A stretch of DNA of 64,000 nt. Origin: an uncultured Clostridia bacterium. Lineage in GTDB: Bacteria > Bacillota > Clostridia > Oscillospirales > Acutalibacteraceae. The stretch spans positions 1-64,000 of the forward strand of contig CAMVDB010000004.1 of assembly GCA_947166135.1 (NCBI GenBank), in the 5' to 3' direction. The notes under the pieces were generated by a model. That model worked only from the letters and a program-made list of their open reading frames with translations, searched no databases and had not been told where the DNA came from. Position numbers and translations under genes: made by a program. This document shows, piece by piece, positions 46,839 to 56,743 of this stretch (positions within the stretch are counted from its first letter, which is position 1; every line of letters begins with the position of its first letter).

Positions 46839-49722
46839 TCTTGTATCCCTCATCAATCGGTTTATGGCATTTTTTGTATTTCTTGCCCGAGCCGCACCAG
46901 CAGGGGTCGTTGGGACCGGGCTTTTTCTTCTTATTCACGACGGTCTTGTTGCCGGAGACCGTGCCGTCGCCGGAGAATTCGACAGGCTTCGCGACCTGCT
47001 CGCGCTTCAAGCCGAGCTCGACTGCCGAGGGCTTGGGCTGTCTGTCCTCCTCGGTCTTGAGGATGACCTGATGAGCGGCTGCCGCTTTCTCTTCCATCTC
47101 GCGGCGCTTTGCTTCGATCTCCTCGCGGCGCTTCTGGATCTCATAGACGCGCTTGGGCGCGATGAGGATGAGGCGGGCAGTCTCCTGCTTGATGGTCTCG
47201 TTCATCTCATCGTACATGTTGCTGCCCTCGAGACGGAACTCGACGACCGGATCACGCTGACCGTAGGCGCGCAGGCGGATACCCTGCTTGAGCTGATCCA
47301 TGTTGTCGATGTGCTCCATCCAGTAGGTATCGACGGTTTTCAAGAGGTAGATGCGCTCCATCTCGCGCATAACGTCCTCGCCGACGAGCTTCTCGTTCTC
47401 GTCATAGAGGGCTAACGCTCTGTCCTGCAGCTCCTTGATCAGATCGTCTCTGGTCTTATCCTCGGTGTTCTTTACAGTGAACTTGTTGTCATCGGTGATC
47501 AGCCAGCCGCGGTAGACCTCGTTCAGGCTGGTGAGGTTCCAGTTCTCTTTATCGTAATCGTCAGCACAGAACATGGATACGTTGTCCGCGATGGTGTCGG
47601 TGACCATCCTGACGACGGCGTCGTGGATATCCTCGCCGTCGAGTACGCGGTTACGTTGTTCGTAGATATTCTTACGCTGTTCGTTCATTACGTCGTCGTA
47701 GTTGAGGACGTTCTTACGGATCGCGAAGTTGTTGCTCTCGACCTTCTGCTGGGAGCTCTCGATGATGTTGGTGAGCATCTTGCTCTCGATGGGCTGATCT
47801 TCCTCGACGTTCAGTCGGTCGAGCAGCATGCCCATTCTCTCACCGCCGAAGATACGCATGAGGTCGTCCTCGCAGGAGAGGAAGAATTTGCTGACGCCGG
47901 GATCGCCCTGACGTCCCGAACGGCCGCGCAGCTGGTTGTCGATACGGCGGCTCTCGTGACGCTCGGTACCGATGATGTACAGACCGCCCGCGGCGCGTAC
48001 CGCGTCCGCTTCGGCGCTGATCTCAGCCTTGTGCTGATTGTAGTATTCCTGATACTTGGCTCTCGCTTCGAGGATATCCTGATCGTCGGTCTCGGCGTAG
48101 CCGGTCGCCTCGGCGATCAGCTCGTCGTCATAGCCCTCCTTGCGCATCTGTGCGGTCGCCATATACTCGGCATTACCGCCCAGCACGATATCCGTACCAC
48201 GGCCTGCCATGTTGGTCGCGATGGTGACAGCGCCGAGCTTACCCGCCTGGGCAACGATCTCCGCTTCCTTCTCATGGTGCTTCGCATTGAGGACATTATG
48301 CTCTATGCCGGTTCGCTTCAAGAGCTTCGAGAGCTGTTCGCTCTTCTCGATGGAGATGGTACCGACCAGAACCGGCTGACCGGTCGCGTGGGCACGTTTG
48401 ATCTCGTCGATGATCGCCATGAACTTGGCGTTCTCGGTACGGTAGATCGCGTCCTGCAGATCCTGACGGATGACCTCCTTGTTGGTGGGGATCTCGACGA
48501 CGTCGAGGCTGTAGATCTCCTGGAACTCTTCCTGCTCGGTCATTGCGGTACCGGTCATACCGGACAGCTTCTTGTACAGGCGGAAGAAGTTCTGGAAGGT
48601 GATGGTCGCGAGGGTCTTTGACTCGCTCTCGATCTTCACGCCCTCCTTCGCCTCGATCGCCTGATGCAGACCCTCGTTGTAGCGTCTGCCGTACATCAGA
48701 CGACCGGTGAACTCGTCGACGATGATGACCTCGCCGTCCTTGACGACATAGTTGACCTCGTTCTTCATGCAACCGTGCGCCTTGATCGCCTGGTTGATGT
48801 GGTGCTGGATGGTGATGTTGTCGGGGTCGGTCAGGTTCTCGAGCCCGAAGAACGCCTCCGCTTTCTTTACGCCGACCTGGGTGAGGGTCGCGGTATGCGC
48901 CTTCTCGTCGACGATGTAGTCAATATTGTTTTCTTTATAGAATTCCTCAAGGTCCTCTTTATTATCGACCTCGGTGAAAACATGCTTCTTCATGGTGCGG
49001 GCGAGTCGATCGGCGCGCTCGTAAAGGTCGGACGCCTCGTCGCCCTTACCGGAGATGATCAGCGGGGTACGCGCCTCATCGATGAGGATGGAGTCCACCT
49101 CGTCGACGATAGCGAACGCGTGACCGCGCTGTACCTTTTGATCCTTATAGACGACCATGTTGTCACGCAGGTAGTCAAAACCGAATTCGTTGTTGGTACC
49201 GTAGGTGATGTCCGCCTCATACATCGCCTTGCGCTCGTTTACGGGGATGTCGTGGATGATCAGACCCACCTTGAGTCCGAGATAACGGTACAGCTTACCC
49301 ATCCATTCGCTGTCGCGCTTGGCGAGGTAGTCGTTGACGGTGACGATGTGCACGCCCTCGCCGGTCAGCGCGTTCAGATACGCAGGCAGGGTCGCGACTA
49401 AGGTCTTACCTTCACCGGTCTTCATCTCGGCGATACGTCCCTGATGCAGGACGATGCCGCCGATGATCTGCACGGGGAAGTGCTTCATGCCGAGTACGCG
49501 CATGCTCGCCTCACGGCAAACCGCGAACGCATCCGGCAGGATGTCGTCGGTGGTCTCGCCGTTTTGCAGGCGGGATCTCAATATATCAGTTTGGGATTTC
49601 AGTTCTTTTTCGCTCATCGCGGCGTACTTGCTGTCGAGCGCGAGCACCTTGTCGCATATCGGACGAATACGCTTGAGCTCGCGGGCAGAGTAATCACCGA
49701 ACAGCGCTTTGAATAAACCCAT
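46831..49722 (-). CDS. secA: Protein translocase ATPase SecA
   Basis: MGLFKALFGDYSARELKR..., IAEMKTGEGKTLVATLPAYLNAL, VDEVDSILIDEARTPLIISG, C-terminal SEC-C motif PNDPCWCGSGKKYKKCH. Confidence 0.98.
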   Translation of the reverse strand: MGLFKALFGDYSARELKRIRPICDKVLALDSKYAAMSEKELKSQTDILRSRLQNGETTDDILPDAFAVCREASMRVLGMKHFPVQIIGGIVLHQGRIAEMKTGEGKTLVATLPAYLNALTGEGVHIVTVNDYLAKRDSEWMGKLYRYLGLKVGLIIHDIPVNERKAMYEADITYGTNNEFGFDYLRDNMVVYKDQKVQRGHAFAIVDEVDSILIDEARTPLIISGKGDEASDLYERADRLARTMKKHVFTEVDNKEDLEEFYKENNIDYIVDEKAHTATLTQVGVKKAEAFFGLENLTDPDNITIQHHINQAIKAHGCMKNEVNYVVKDGEVIIVDEFTGRLMYGRRYNEGLHQAIEAKEGVKIESESKTLATITFQNFFRLYKKLSGMTGTAMTEQEEFQEIYSLDVVEIPTNKEVIRQDLQDAIYRTENAKFMAIIDEIKRAHATGQPVLVGTISIEKSEQLSKLLKRTGIEHNVLNAKHHEKEAEIVAQAGKLGAVTIATNMAGRGTDIVLGGNAEYMATAQMRKEGYDDELIAEATGYAETDDQDILEARAKYQEYYNQHKAEISAEADAVRAAGGLYIIGTERHESRRIDNQLRGRSGRQGDPGVSKFFLSCEDDLMRIFGGERMGMLLDRLNVEEDQPIESKMLTNIIESSQQKVESNNFAIRKNVLNYDDVMNEQRKNIYEQRNRVLDGEDIHDAVVRMVTDTIADNVSMFCADDYDKENWNLTSLNEVYRGWLITDDNKFTVKNTEDKTRDDLIKELQDRALALYDENEKLVGEDVMREMERIYLLKTVDTYWMEHIDNMDQLKQGIRLRAYGQRDPVVEFRLEGSNMYDEMNETIKQETARLILIAPKRVYEIQKRREEIEAKRREMEEKAAAAHQVILKTEEDRQPKPSAVELGLKREQVAKPVEFSGDGTVSGNKTVVNKKKKPGPNDPCWCGSGKKYKKCHKPIDEGYKNE

Positions 49723-49899
49723 ATTATCATTCCTTTCTTTGCGGGTAGTGGGGCTTATACCCATATCACCCCATTATATAAAGGCATTATACCATAGTAC
49801 TGCGGAAAAATAAAGAAAAAATTGTAAACAAACGGCTCGAATTTTCTATAATAATATTGATTTTGAATGATGCTTGATGTAAAATATGTGTGCGTATAG

Positions 49900-49954
49900 G
49901 CTCGAATCGAGCTTATGCCGGCCGCGCTCCGTGTTATCGCTGAGCGCGATCGGC
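49900..49954 (+). promoter_or_regulatory. Two adjacent hairpins in the leader of the first K+ uptake operon
   Basis: GCTCGAATCGAGC then GCCGgcCGCGCTC...GAGCGCGatCGGC. Confidence 0.4.
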
Positions 49955-50003
49955 AAATCAATGTACATGCGACCGGTCGTTCGGGAAACTGTAAGGAGGG
50001 CGT

Positions 50004-51341
50004 ATGGCAAACACGATAAAAAAAGCGAAACGGCTGACGTCATTTCAGATCATCTTTCTCGGGTTCATCGGAGTGATCCTCTTGGGTGCGCTGATCCTGA
50101 CGATGCCTTTTTCTTCAAGAAGCGGCGCTTTCACACCTTTCAATCAAGCGCTGTTCACATCTACCTCGGCGGTATGCGTCACCGGACTGGTGGTGCTGGA
50201 TACCGCGACCTACTGGTCCGCCTTCGGTCAGGCGGTGATCCTGATCATGATCCAGATCGGCGGTCTGGGCGTGATCACGATGGCGTTGTCCTTTATTATG
50301 CTGTCCGGTAAAAAGATCTCGTTCAGTCAGCGAAACACGATGCAGAACGCGATGTCCGCACCGAGCGTCGGCGGTATCGTCAGACTGACGAAGTTTGTTA
50401 CCCGGGGGACTTTGATCGTAGAGCTGCTCGGCGCGGTCGCCCTGACGCCGGTATTTGTCAGGGACTTCGGCGCAAAAGGGATCTGGATGGCGGTCTTTCA
50501 TTCTGTTTCCGCCTTCTGCAACGCCGGCTTCGACCTGATGGGCAGCCCGGATCGGAAATTCGCGTCGATGACCGCGTATTCGGATCAGCCGGTCGTCAAT
50601 ATCGTCCTGACGCTCCTTATCGTGCTGGGCGGTATCGGATTTCTGACATGGCAGGATTTTGTTACCCATAAATTCCGGTTCAGACGTTACCGGATGCAGA
50701 GCAAGGTGATACTGGTCACCTCCGCCGTGCTGATCGTTCTTCCGGCGGTTCTCTTCTTCTTCCGTGATTTCGCTCAGCTTCCGATCGGGGAGAGAGTGTT
50801 CGGCTCGCTTTTTCAGTCGGTCACTACCCGAACGGCGGGCTTCAATACGCTGGATCTGAATTCTCTGACCGGTCTCGGACGCGCGCTGTTTATCGTATTG
50901 ATGTTGATCGGCGGGTCTCCGGGCTCTACGGCGGGCGGTATGAAAACCACCACCATCGCCGTGCTGACAGCCAACATGATCTCCTGCTTTATGCAGAAGG
51001 AGGATCCGGAATGCTTCGGCAGGAGGATCGACGCGGGCGTTGTAAAGGTCGCGTCTACCGTTTCTTTGATGTATGCTGCGCTGTGCCTTTCCGGCGCGGG
51101 CGTGATCAGCGCGATCGAAAAGCTTCCGTTCGGAAAGTGTCTTTTTGAGACCGCCTCCGCGGTCGGCACGGTCGGCTTGACGCTCGGTATCACGCCGCAG
51201 TTCGGCGTCATCTCTCAGATGATCCTGGTTTTGCTGATGTTCCTCGGAAGAGTCGGCGGACTGACCGTGATCTATGCCACTATATCGGGCTCATCGAAAA
51301 AGATCTCAAAATTACCGGTCGAAAAGATCACGGTAGGATAA
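50004..51341 (+). CDS. K+ uptake transporter membrane subunit (KtrB/TrkH family)
   Basis: TSTSAVCVTGLVVLDTA, SVSAFCNAGFDLMG, SPGSTAGGMKTTT filter-loop repeats. Confidence 0.93.
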   Translation: MANTIKKAKRLTSFQIIFLGFIGVILLGALILTMPFSSRSGAFTPFNQALFTSTSAVCVTGLVVLDTATYWSAFGQAVILIMIQIGGLGVITMALSFIMLSGKKISFSQRNTMQNAMSAPSVGGIVRLTKFVTRGTLIVELLGAVALTPVFVRDFGAKGIWMAVFHSVSAFCNAGFDLMGSPDRKFASMTAYSDQPVVNIVLTLLIVLGGIGFLTWQDFVTHKFRFRRYRMQSKVILVTSAVLIVLPAVLFFFRDFAQLPIGERVFGSLFQSVTTRTAGFNTLDLNSLTGLGRALFIVLMLIGGSPGSTAGGMKTTTIAVLTANMISCFMQKEDPECFGRRIDAGVVKVASTVSLMYAALCLSGAGVISAIEKLPFGKCLFETASAVGTVGLTLGITPQFGVISQMILVLLMFLGRVGGLTVIYATISGSSKKISKLPVEKITVG

Positions 51342-51352
51342 GGAGAAATAAC

Positions 51353-52000
51353 ATGAAATCAGTTTTATTGATCGGACTCGGAAGATTCGGAAAGAACATC
51401 GCGATCCAGCTGAATAAGCTCGGTCACGATGTGCTGGGGGTCGACCATAATGAAGACAGGGTCAACGAAGCGATGGATATCGTAACGGACGCCCAGATCG
51501 GCGACAGCACGAACGAGGAGTTCCTTCGTTCTCTCGGCGTCAATAACTTTGATATTTGTTATGTAACGATCAGCAATGATTTTCAAAGCTCTTTGGAAAC
51601 CACTTATCTGTTAAAGGAGCTGGGCGCGAGCTTTGTGGTAGCGCGTGCCGAGCGCGACGGTCAGGAGCGTTTTCTCCTGCGCAACGGCGCGGACAGAGTC
51701 GTCTATCCCGAAAAGCAGGTCGCAAAATGGGCTGCGATCCGCTACAGCTCCAACCATATCCTCGACTATATCGAGCTGGATGAAAAGCATTCTCTCTATG
51801 AGGTCACCGTGCCTGAATCATGGGTCGGTAAGACGATCCTCCAGCTGGATATCAGAAGAAAACATAATATTACGATCATCGGTCTGAAAAAGGACGATAC
51901 GATGAGCTTTATGATCAAGCCCGAAACGGTACTGACGAACGATATGTCGCTTTTGGTGCTTGGCGAATATAAGGAGCTCCAAAAGTGCTTCCGATTTTAG
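51353..52000 (+). CDS. K+ uptake regulatory subunit (KtrA/TrkA, single RCK)
   Basis: VLLIGLGRFGKNIAIQLNKLGHDVLGVDHNEDRV; TrkA-C-like C-terminus. Confidence 0.93.
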   Translation: MKSVLLIGLGRFGKNIAIQLNKLGHDVLGVDHNEDRVNEAMDIVTDAQIGDSTNEEFLRSLGVNNFDICYVTISNDFQSSLETTYLLKELGASFVVARAERDGQERFLLRNGADRVVYPEKQVAKWAAIRYSSNHILDYIELDEKHSLYEVTVPESWVGKTILQLDIRRKHNITIIGLKKDDTMSFMIKPETVLTNDMSLLVLGEYKELQKCFRF

Positions 52001-52004
52001 GTTG

Positions 52005-52025
52005 ACGCATATCTATGCGTTTTTG
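52005..52025 (+). terminator. Intrinsic terminator between the two K+ systems
   Basis: ACGCATA TC TATGCGTTTTT. Confidence 0.65.
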
Positions 52026-52184
52026 GATGCAACGAATCCGGCACGTTTTACTTCTATGATTCTTCGGTTGATTTGCTGTGTTATCTGTCGCATCGCTGTT
52101 TTGATAACAAAGAAAATCGACCGGAGTTTGTTTTCTGTTCCGGGCAGTTTCTGCTTTGACAGGATCTTTGGATGAGGTGTATGT

Positions 52185-53543
52185 ATGAATATCATTATCG
52201 TTGGCTGCGGCAGAGTCGGCCGGTCGATCGCCGACCAGCTGAATACCGAGGCGCATTCTATCACGGTGATCGACGAGAACGCCGAGGCGCTCGAAAAGAT
52301 TGCCGATACCCAGAACGTCATGGCGATCCGGGGCAACGGCGCGACCTACAGCGTTCTCAGCGAGGCGGAGATCGACACCTGCGATCTGTTGATCGCTGTG
52401 ACCGCCGCCGATGAGCTCAACCTGTATACCTGCCTGCTCGCCAAGAACGCGGGCGTTCTCTCTACGATCGCGCGCGTGCGTAATCCGGAGTATATCAACG
52501 ACGTCGAGCTCGTCAAGGATGATCTGAAGCTGACCCTCGCCATCAACCCCGAGTTCACCTGCGCGAGCGATATCGCCCGCCTGCTCAAATACCCCGGCGC
52601 GGTGAAGATCAGCTCCTTCTCCAAGGGCATGATCGACTTTATCAAGGTGCGCCTGACCGATAAGGCGCCCATCGTCAATAAAAAGGTCGCCGACTGCACT
52701 TCCGTTTTTAAGGGTATGGCGCGTCTCTGCTATGTCGAGCGCGGCGGCGAGTTCCATATCGCGAACGGTGACTTCGTCCTGCGCGAGGGCGACCTGGTCT
52801 CGATGGTCGTACCCGCCGGCAGCGCCGCAAAGCTGCTCAAGACCATGGGCACCGCCTCGAACAAGGGGCGCTCCGTGATGATCCTCGGCGGCAGCAAGAT
52901 CGGCTTCTATCTCGCCAAGATTCTGCGCGAGACCGGAATCAGCGTCAAGATCATCGAGAACAACCCCCTGCGATGTGAGGAGCTTGCGGAGGATCTTGAC
53001 GGCGTCATGGTCATCAACGCCGACGCGATGGATGAGGATCTGCTGCTCAGCGAGCACCTCGACCGCATGGACGGCGTCGTATGTCTGATGGATACCGACG
53101 AAGAAAACCTGCTGGCTTCTCTGTATGCCCGTCAGGTGAATCCCCGGGCGAAGATCATTACCGAGCTGGGCAACCTGAAATTCGGCTCCGTGGTCGATAC
53201 CCTTCCGCTCGACAGCGTCATCCGTCCCAAGCAGCTCACCGGCGAGTATATCGTCCGTTATGTCCGCGGAATGCAGAACGCCGTCGGCAACAACGTCGAG
53301 ACGATGTTCAAGGTCAACGGCGATCAGGCGGAGGTGCTCGAGTTTATCGTGCGCGAGAAAAGCGCCGTGACGGGTGTTCCGCTCTCTAAGCTGAACCTCA
53401 AGGGCGATCTTCAGATCGCCTGTATCGGCAGGAACGGCTCGGTCATCACCCCCGGCGGTAACGATACCATTGAAAAGGGCGACCGCGTCATCGTGATCAC
53501 TAAGCACAACGGTCTGTCCGACCTGAGAGATATTTTGAGATAA
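52185..53543 (+). CDS. trkA: Trk system K+ uptake protein TrkA (two RCK domains)
   Basis: IIIVGCGRVGRSIADQLNTEAHSITVID and SVMILGGSKIGFYLAKILRETGISVKIIE. Confidence 0.95.
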   Translation: MNIIIVGCGRVGRSIADQLNTEAHSITVIDENAEALEKIADTQNVMAIRGNGATYSVLSEAEIDTCDLLIAVTAADELNLYTCLLAKNAGVLSTIARVRNPEYINDVELVKDDLKLTLAINPEFTCASDIARLLKYPGAVKISSFSKGMIDFIKVRLTDKAPIVNKKVADCTSVFKGMARLCYVERGGEFHIANGDFVLREGDLVSMVVPAGSAAKLLKTMGTASNKGRSVMILGGSKIGFYLAKILRETGISVKIIENNPLRCEELAEDLDGVMVINADAMDEDLLLSEHLDRMDGVVCLMDTDEENLLASLYARQVNPRAKIITELGNLKFGSVVDTLPLDSVIRPKQLTGEYIVRYVRGMQNAVGNNVETMFKVNGDQAEVLEFIVREKSAVTGVPLSKLNLKGDLQIACIGRNGSVITPGGNDTIEKGDRVIVITKHNGLSDLRDILR

Positions 53544-53550
53544 TAACAGT

Positions 53551-53600
53551 GTCATTGCGAGGAGCGGGCACGCGCGTTCGGCGACGCGGCAATCCTCCTG
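53551..53600. repeat. Intergenic repeat GTCATTGCGAGGAGC...GACGCGGCAATCC (same family as 6310 and 45266)
   Basis: GTCATTGCGAGGAGCGGGCACGCG...GCGACGCGGCAATCC. Confidence 0.6.
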
Positions 53601-53674
53601 TCATCAATACCGTTCAACGTGTCAGACAGCGACGAAGGGGCTGTGATAACGCAACGGACTGTTAGGAGCATATC

Positions 53675-55129
53675 ATGAACAAACGATTGATCAGTTATAT
53701 ATTGGGTTGGGTGTTGCTGATAGAGGGCGCCACGATGCAGCTTTCAACAGTCGTCGGACTGCTGTATGGAGAGTGGCACTTCATGAAGTATTTCGTCTAT
53801 GTCGGCGTTACCTGTATGCTGCTGGGATTTCTTCTGGTATTCAAGAAGCCGAAGAGCAACGTCATGTATCTGAAGGACGGCTTCATCGCGACGGCGCTGT
53901 CGTGGATAGTGTTGTCGGTCGCGGGCTGTATCCCGCTGTGGTGGTCGGGGACGATCCCGCATTTTGTCGACGCGGTGTTCGAGACCATTTCCGGCTTTAC
54001 CACCACCGGCGCGACGATCTTGACCGAGATCGAGCATCTGCCGCGCTGTATGCTGTTCTGGCGCAGCTTTTCGCATTTTTTGGGCGGTATGGGTGTTGTT
54101 GTCTTTCTGCTTGCGATTATCCCGCGTCTGGGCGGCAACCAGAGCATCAATCTGATGAAGGCGGAGTCCACCGGACCCTCCGTCAGCAAGAGCATACCTA
54201 AGCTCCGCAATTACGCGGCGCTGCTGTACGGTATCTACTGCGGCTTGACGGCGCTGGAATGTATCCTGCTCCTGTGCGGCGGGATGAGCCTGTTCGACGC
54301 GATCACCACCTCGTTTTCCACTGCCGGTACCGGCGGCTTTATGGTATACAACAACAGCATGGCGGGCTTCAGCCCGTATTTGCAGACGGTAGCGGCTGTC
54401 TTTATGATGCTGTTCGGCGTTAATTTCTATGTTTACATCCTGATCATCTCGCGCCGCTTTAAGCAGGTGCTCAAAAGCGAAGAGCTGTGGGTGTATTTCG
54501 GAATCGTCTTTGTGATCACCGGGCTGATCGCCGCCGACCTGTATATCAACCGCGTTTACGGCAACGATTTATACAACTCTATCCACCAGAGCTTCTTCTA
54601 TGTCACCTCGGTCGAATCCTCTACCGGTCTGGCGATGACGGACGTCAACAAATGGCCTGAGTTTTCCAAAACGCTGGTATTGATCGCGACCTGTATCGGC
54701 GCCTGTGCCGGTTCAACCGGCGGCGGCTTGAAGGTGTCGCGCTTTGTCATCCTGCTCAAGGGGATCAAAAAGGAGTTCACCCTGATCCTGCATCCCCGTA
54801 CCGTCCAGGCGGTCAAGATGGACAGCAAGAAGATCACCCATGAGATATCCCGCTCCGTCAGCGTGTTCTTTGCGATCTATATGGCGATCATCATCGTTAC
54901 GACGATTCTGATATCCCTGAACGGCTTTGATTTCACTACCAGCATTACCAGCGTTCTGGCGACGCTGAACAACACCGGTCCCGGTATGAATATCGTCGGC
55001 TCGACCGGCAACTATGCGGGCTTCTCTGTCTTCTCCAAGATCGTGTTTTGCTTCAATATGCTTGCGGGCAGACTTGAGCTCTATCCCTTCCTGTTGCTGT
55101 TCGTTCCCTCGGCATGGAGGCGCAACTGA
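53675..55129 (+). CDS. trkH: Trk system K+ uptake protein TrkH
   Basis: TISGFTTTGATIL, SFSTAGTGGFMVYN, CAGSTGGGLKVSR, LNNTGPGMN. Confidence 0.94.
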   Translation: MNKRLISYILGWVLLIEGATMQLSTVVGLLYGEWHFMKYFVYVGVTCMLLGFLLVFKKPKSNVMYLKDGFIATALSWIVLSVAGCIPLWWSGTIPHFVDAVFETISGFTTTGATILTEIEHLPRCMLFWRSFSHFLGGMGVVVFLLAIIPRLGGNQSINLMKAESTGPSVSKSIPKLRNYAALLYGIYCGLTALECILLLCGGMSLFDAITTSFSTAGTGGFMVYNNSMAGFSPYLQTVAAVFMMLFGVNFYVYILIISRRFKQVLKSEELWVYFGIVFVITGLIAADLYINRVYGNDLYNSIHQSFFYVTSVESSTGLAMTDVNKWPEFSKTLVLIATCIGACAGSTGGGLKVSRFVILLKGIKKEFTLILHPRTVQAVKMDSKKITHEISRSVSVFFAIYMAIIIVTTILISLNGFDFTTSITSVLATLNNTGPGMNIVGSTGNYAGFSVFSKIVFCFNMLAGRLELYPFLLLFVPSAWRRN

Positions 55130-55130
55130 T

Positions 55131-55862
55131 ATGAGCGTCGTACTCGTAACGGGAGCCTCCCGCGGTATCGGCGCGGCGATCGCGCGTGCCTTTGCCTGCG
55201 AAGGTTGTGACGTAGCGGTGAATTACCATAAAAATGCCGAGAACGCCGAGTCGCTTTGTAAAGAGCTCAAAGAAAAGGGCGTTCGGGCGATCTCCGTACA
55301 AGCGGACGTATCCGACGGCGCTCACGTCAGCGCGATGTTTGAGACCGTTCGCCGTGAGCTCGGCGATCCCGACATCCTCGTCAATAACGCGGGGATCTCG
55401 ATGTTCGGTTTGCTGACCGATCTTTCCGACGAAGACTGGCAGAGGATGCTGAGCACCAACCTCAGCTCGGTGTTCTACTGCTGTAAGGCGGCTTTGCCCG
55501 CGATGATCCGCGCCCATCGGGGCGTGATCGTGAATATCGCCTCGATGTGGGGCGAGGTCGGCGCGTCCTGCGAGGCGGCGTATTCCGCCGCAAAAGCAGG
55601 TGTGATCGGGCTGACCAAGGCGCTCGCGAAGGAGGTCGGGCCATCCGGCGTGCGTGTGAATGCGGTTTCGCCCGGCGTCGTGATGACAGATATGATGGCG
55701 GGCTTTTCCGAACAGGATATCGCCGCGCTGAAAGAAGAATCCCCCCTGATGATGACCGGTACCCCTGCGGATATTGCCGATGCGGTGCTGTACCTCGCCT
55801 CTGACAAGGCGCGGTTCGTGACCGGTCAGGTTTTGCCGGTAAACGGCGGTATGGTGATATGA
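55131..55862 (+). CDS. 3-oxoacyl-ACP reductase FabG-like SDR
   Basis: VTGASRGIGAAIARAF, NNAGIS, YSAAKAGVIGLTKALAKE, PGVVMTDMM. Confidence 0.92.
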   Translation: MSVVLVTGASRGIGAAIARAFACEGCDVAVNYHKNAENAESLCKELKEKGVRAISVQADVSDGAHVSAMFETVRRELGDPDILVNNAGISMFGLLTDLSDEDWQRMLSTNLSSVFYCCKAALPAMIRAHRGVIVNIASMWGEVGASCEAAYSAAKAGVIGLTKALAKEVGPSGVRVNAVSPGVVMTDMMAGFSEQDIAALKEESPLMMTGTPADIADAVLYLASDKARFVTGQVLPVNGGMVI

Positions 55863-56680
55863 TGAAAAGGATTGTTTTGCTGATAACGATGATGCTCATG
55901 CTCTGCGGCGTGACGGTTCGTGCAGCGGACAATCCTTCTTTTTCTTGCGCTTATTCAGCGGGTTCGGGCAGTACCTTTTATATCGATATCAGTTGCAGCG
56001 GCGGCGTTTCCGCATCCGTTTTCACGCTGACTTATGATGGAGCTCTTGCGGAGTATCGCGGCGTTGAAGCCGAGAAGAAAACCTCCACGGTGCGGGACAA
56101 TCCGACATCCGGGAAGGTCGCTGTCTGTATCGTCGACAGCGGCTCGCTCAGGGACAGGATCTGCCGCTTGAAATTCAAGTCGCTTGCCGCAGGAACAGCG
56201 AGATTCACCCTGCATATCGACCAGGCGGCTGATTCCGACGCACAGCTCCTGAGCGGTTTTCATGATGATTCCGTGACAGTTGAGCTGTTAAAGAACGGTA
56301 CATCCTCTTCGGGCAGCAGTGCCAAAGGCAGCAGCAGTCGATCATCCCGCTCCGCTTCCTCCCGTTCGCAAAAAGACAGGATATCCGGCGAGGACGAGGA
56401 TGACGACGAAGATGAGGATATCCAAATCCGCAACAGCAGGAGCGGCGTTTTCGACACGAATCCTTACCGATTCTGGCGTTATATTTTGATCGGCGCGGCT
56501 GCAGTGCTGTTGTGTGTCGTATTGGTAGTACTGGGTATCAAGATCGGTAAGAAAAGTTATTTGATTAAGAAAGACGACAAGGATCATCCCGAGCCGCCCC
56601 TTCCTCCTCCGTCCGAGGACTTGACCCCCGAAGAAAAGCAGGCTATCATCGATGAACTGAACGAGGAGATCAAGCCGTAA
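55859..56680 (+). CDS. Membrane-anchored protein with a cohesin-like extracellular domain
   Basis: Signal peptide; ASVFTLTYDGALAEYRGV...SGKVAVCIVDSGSL...ICRLKFKSLAAGTARFTL; Ser-rich linker; TM near the C-terminus; acidic tail. Confidence 0.65.
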   Translation: MMKRIVLLITMMLMLCGVTVRAADNPSFSCAYSAGSGSTFYIDISCSGGVSASVFTLTYDGALAEYRGVEAEKKTSTVRDNPTSGKVAVCIVDSGSLRDRICRLKFKSLAAGTARFTLHIDQAADSDAQLLSGFHDDSVTVELLKNGTSSSGSSAKGSSSRSSRSASSRSQKDRISGEDEDDDEDEDIQIRNSRSGVFDTNPYRFWRYILIGAAAVLLCVVLVVLGIKIGKKSYLIKKDDKDHPEPPLPPPSEDLTPEEKQAIIDELNEEIKP

Positions 56681-56704
56681 AACCTGATGAAACCTATAAA
56701 AAAT

Positions 56705-56735
56705 CGCCCTGTACCGTGATGGTACAGGGCGTTGC
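56705..56735. terminator. Intrinsic terminator between convergent genes
   Basis: CGCCCTGTACC GTGAT GGTACAGGGCG. Confidence 0.75.
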
Positions 56736-56743
56736 TGTAAATA

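Noticed and set aside
49760-50003. c-di-AMP (ydaO/yuaA) riboswitch upstream of the K+ transporter
   Set aside because: Expected from the gene context, but I could not recognise the conserved core; only simple hairpins are visible.
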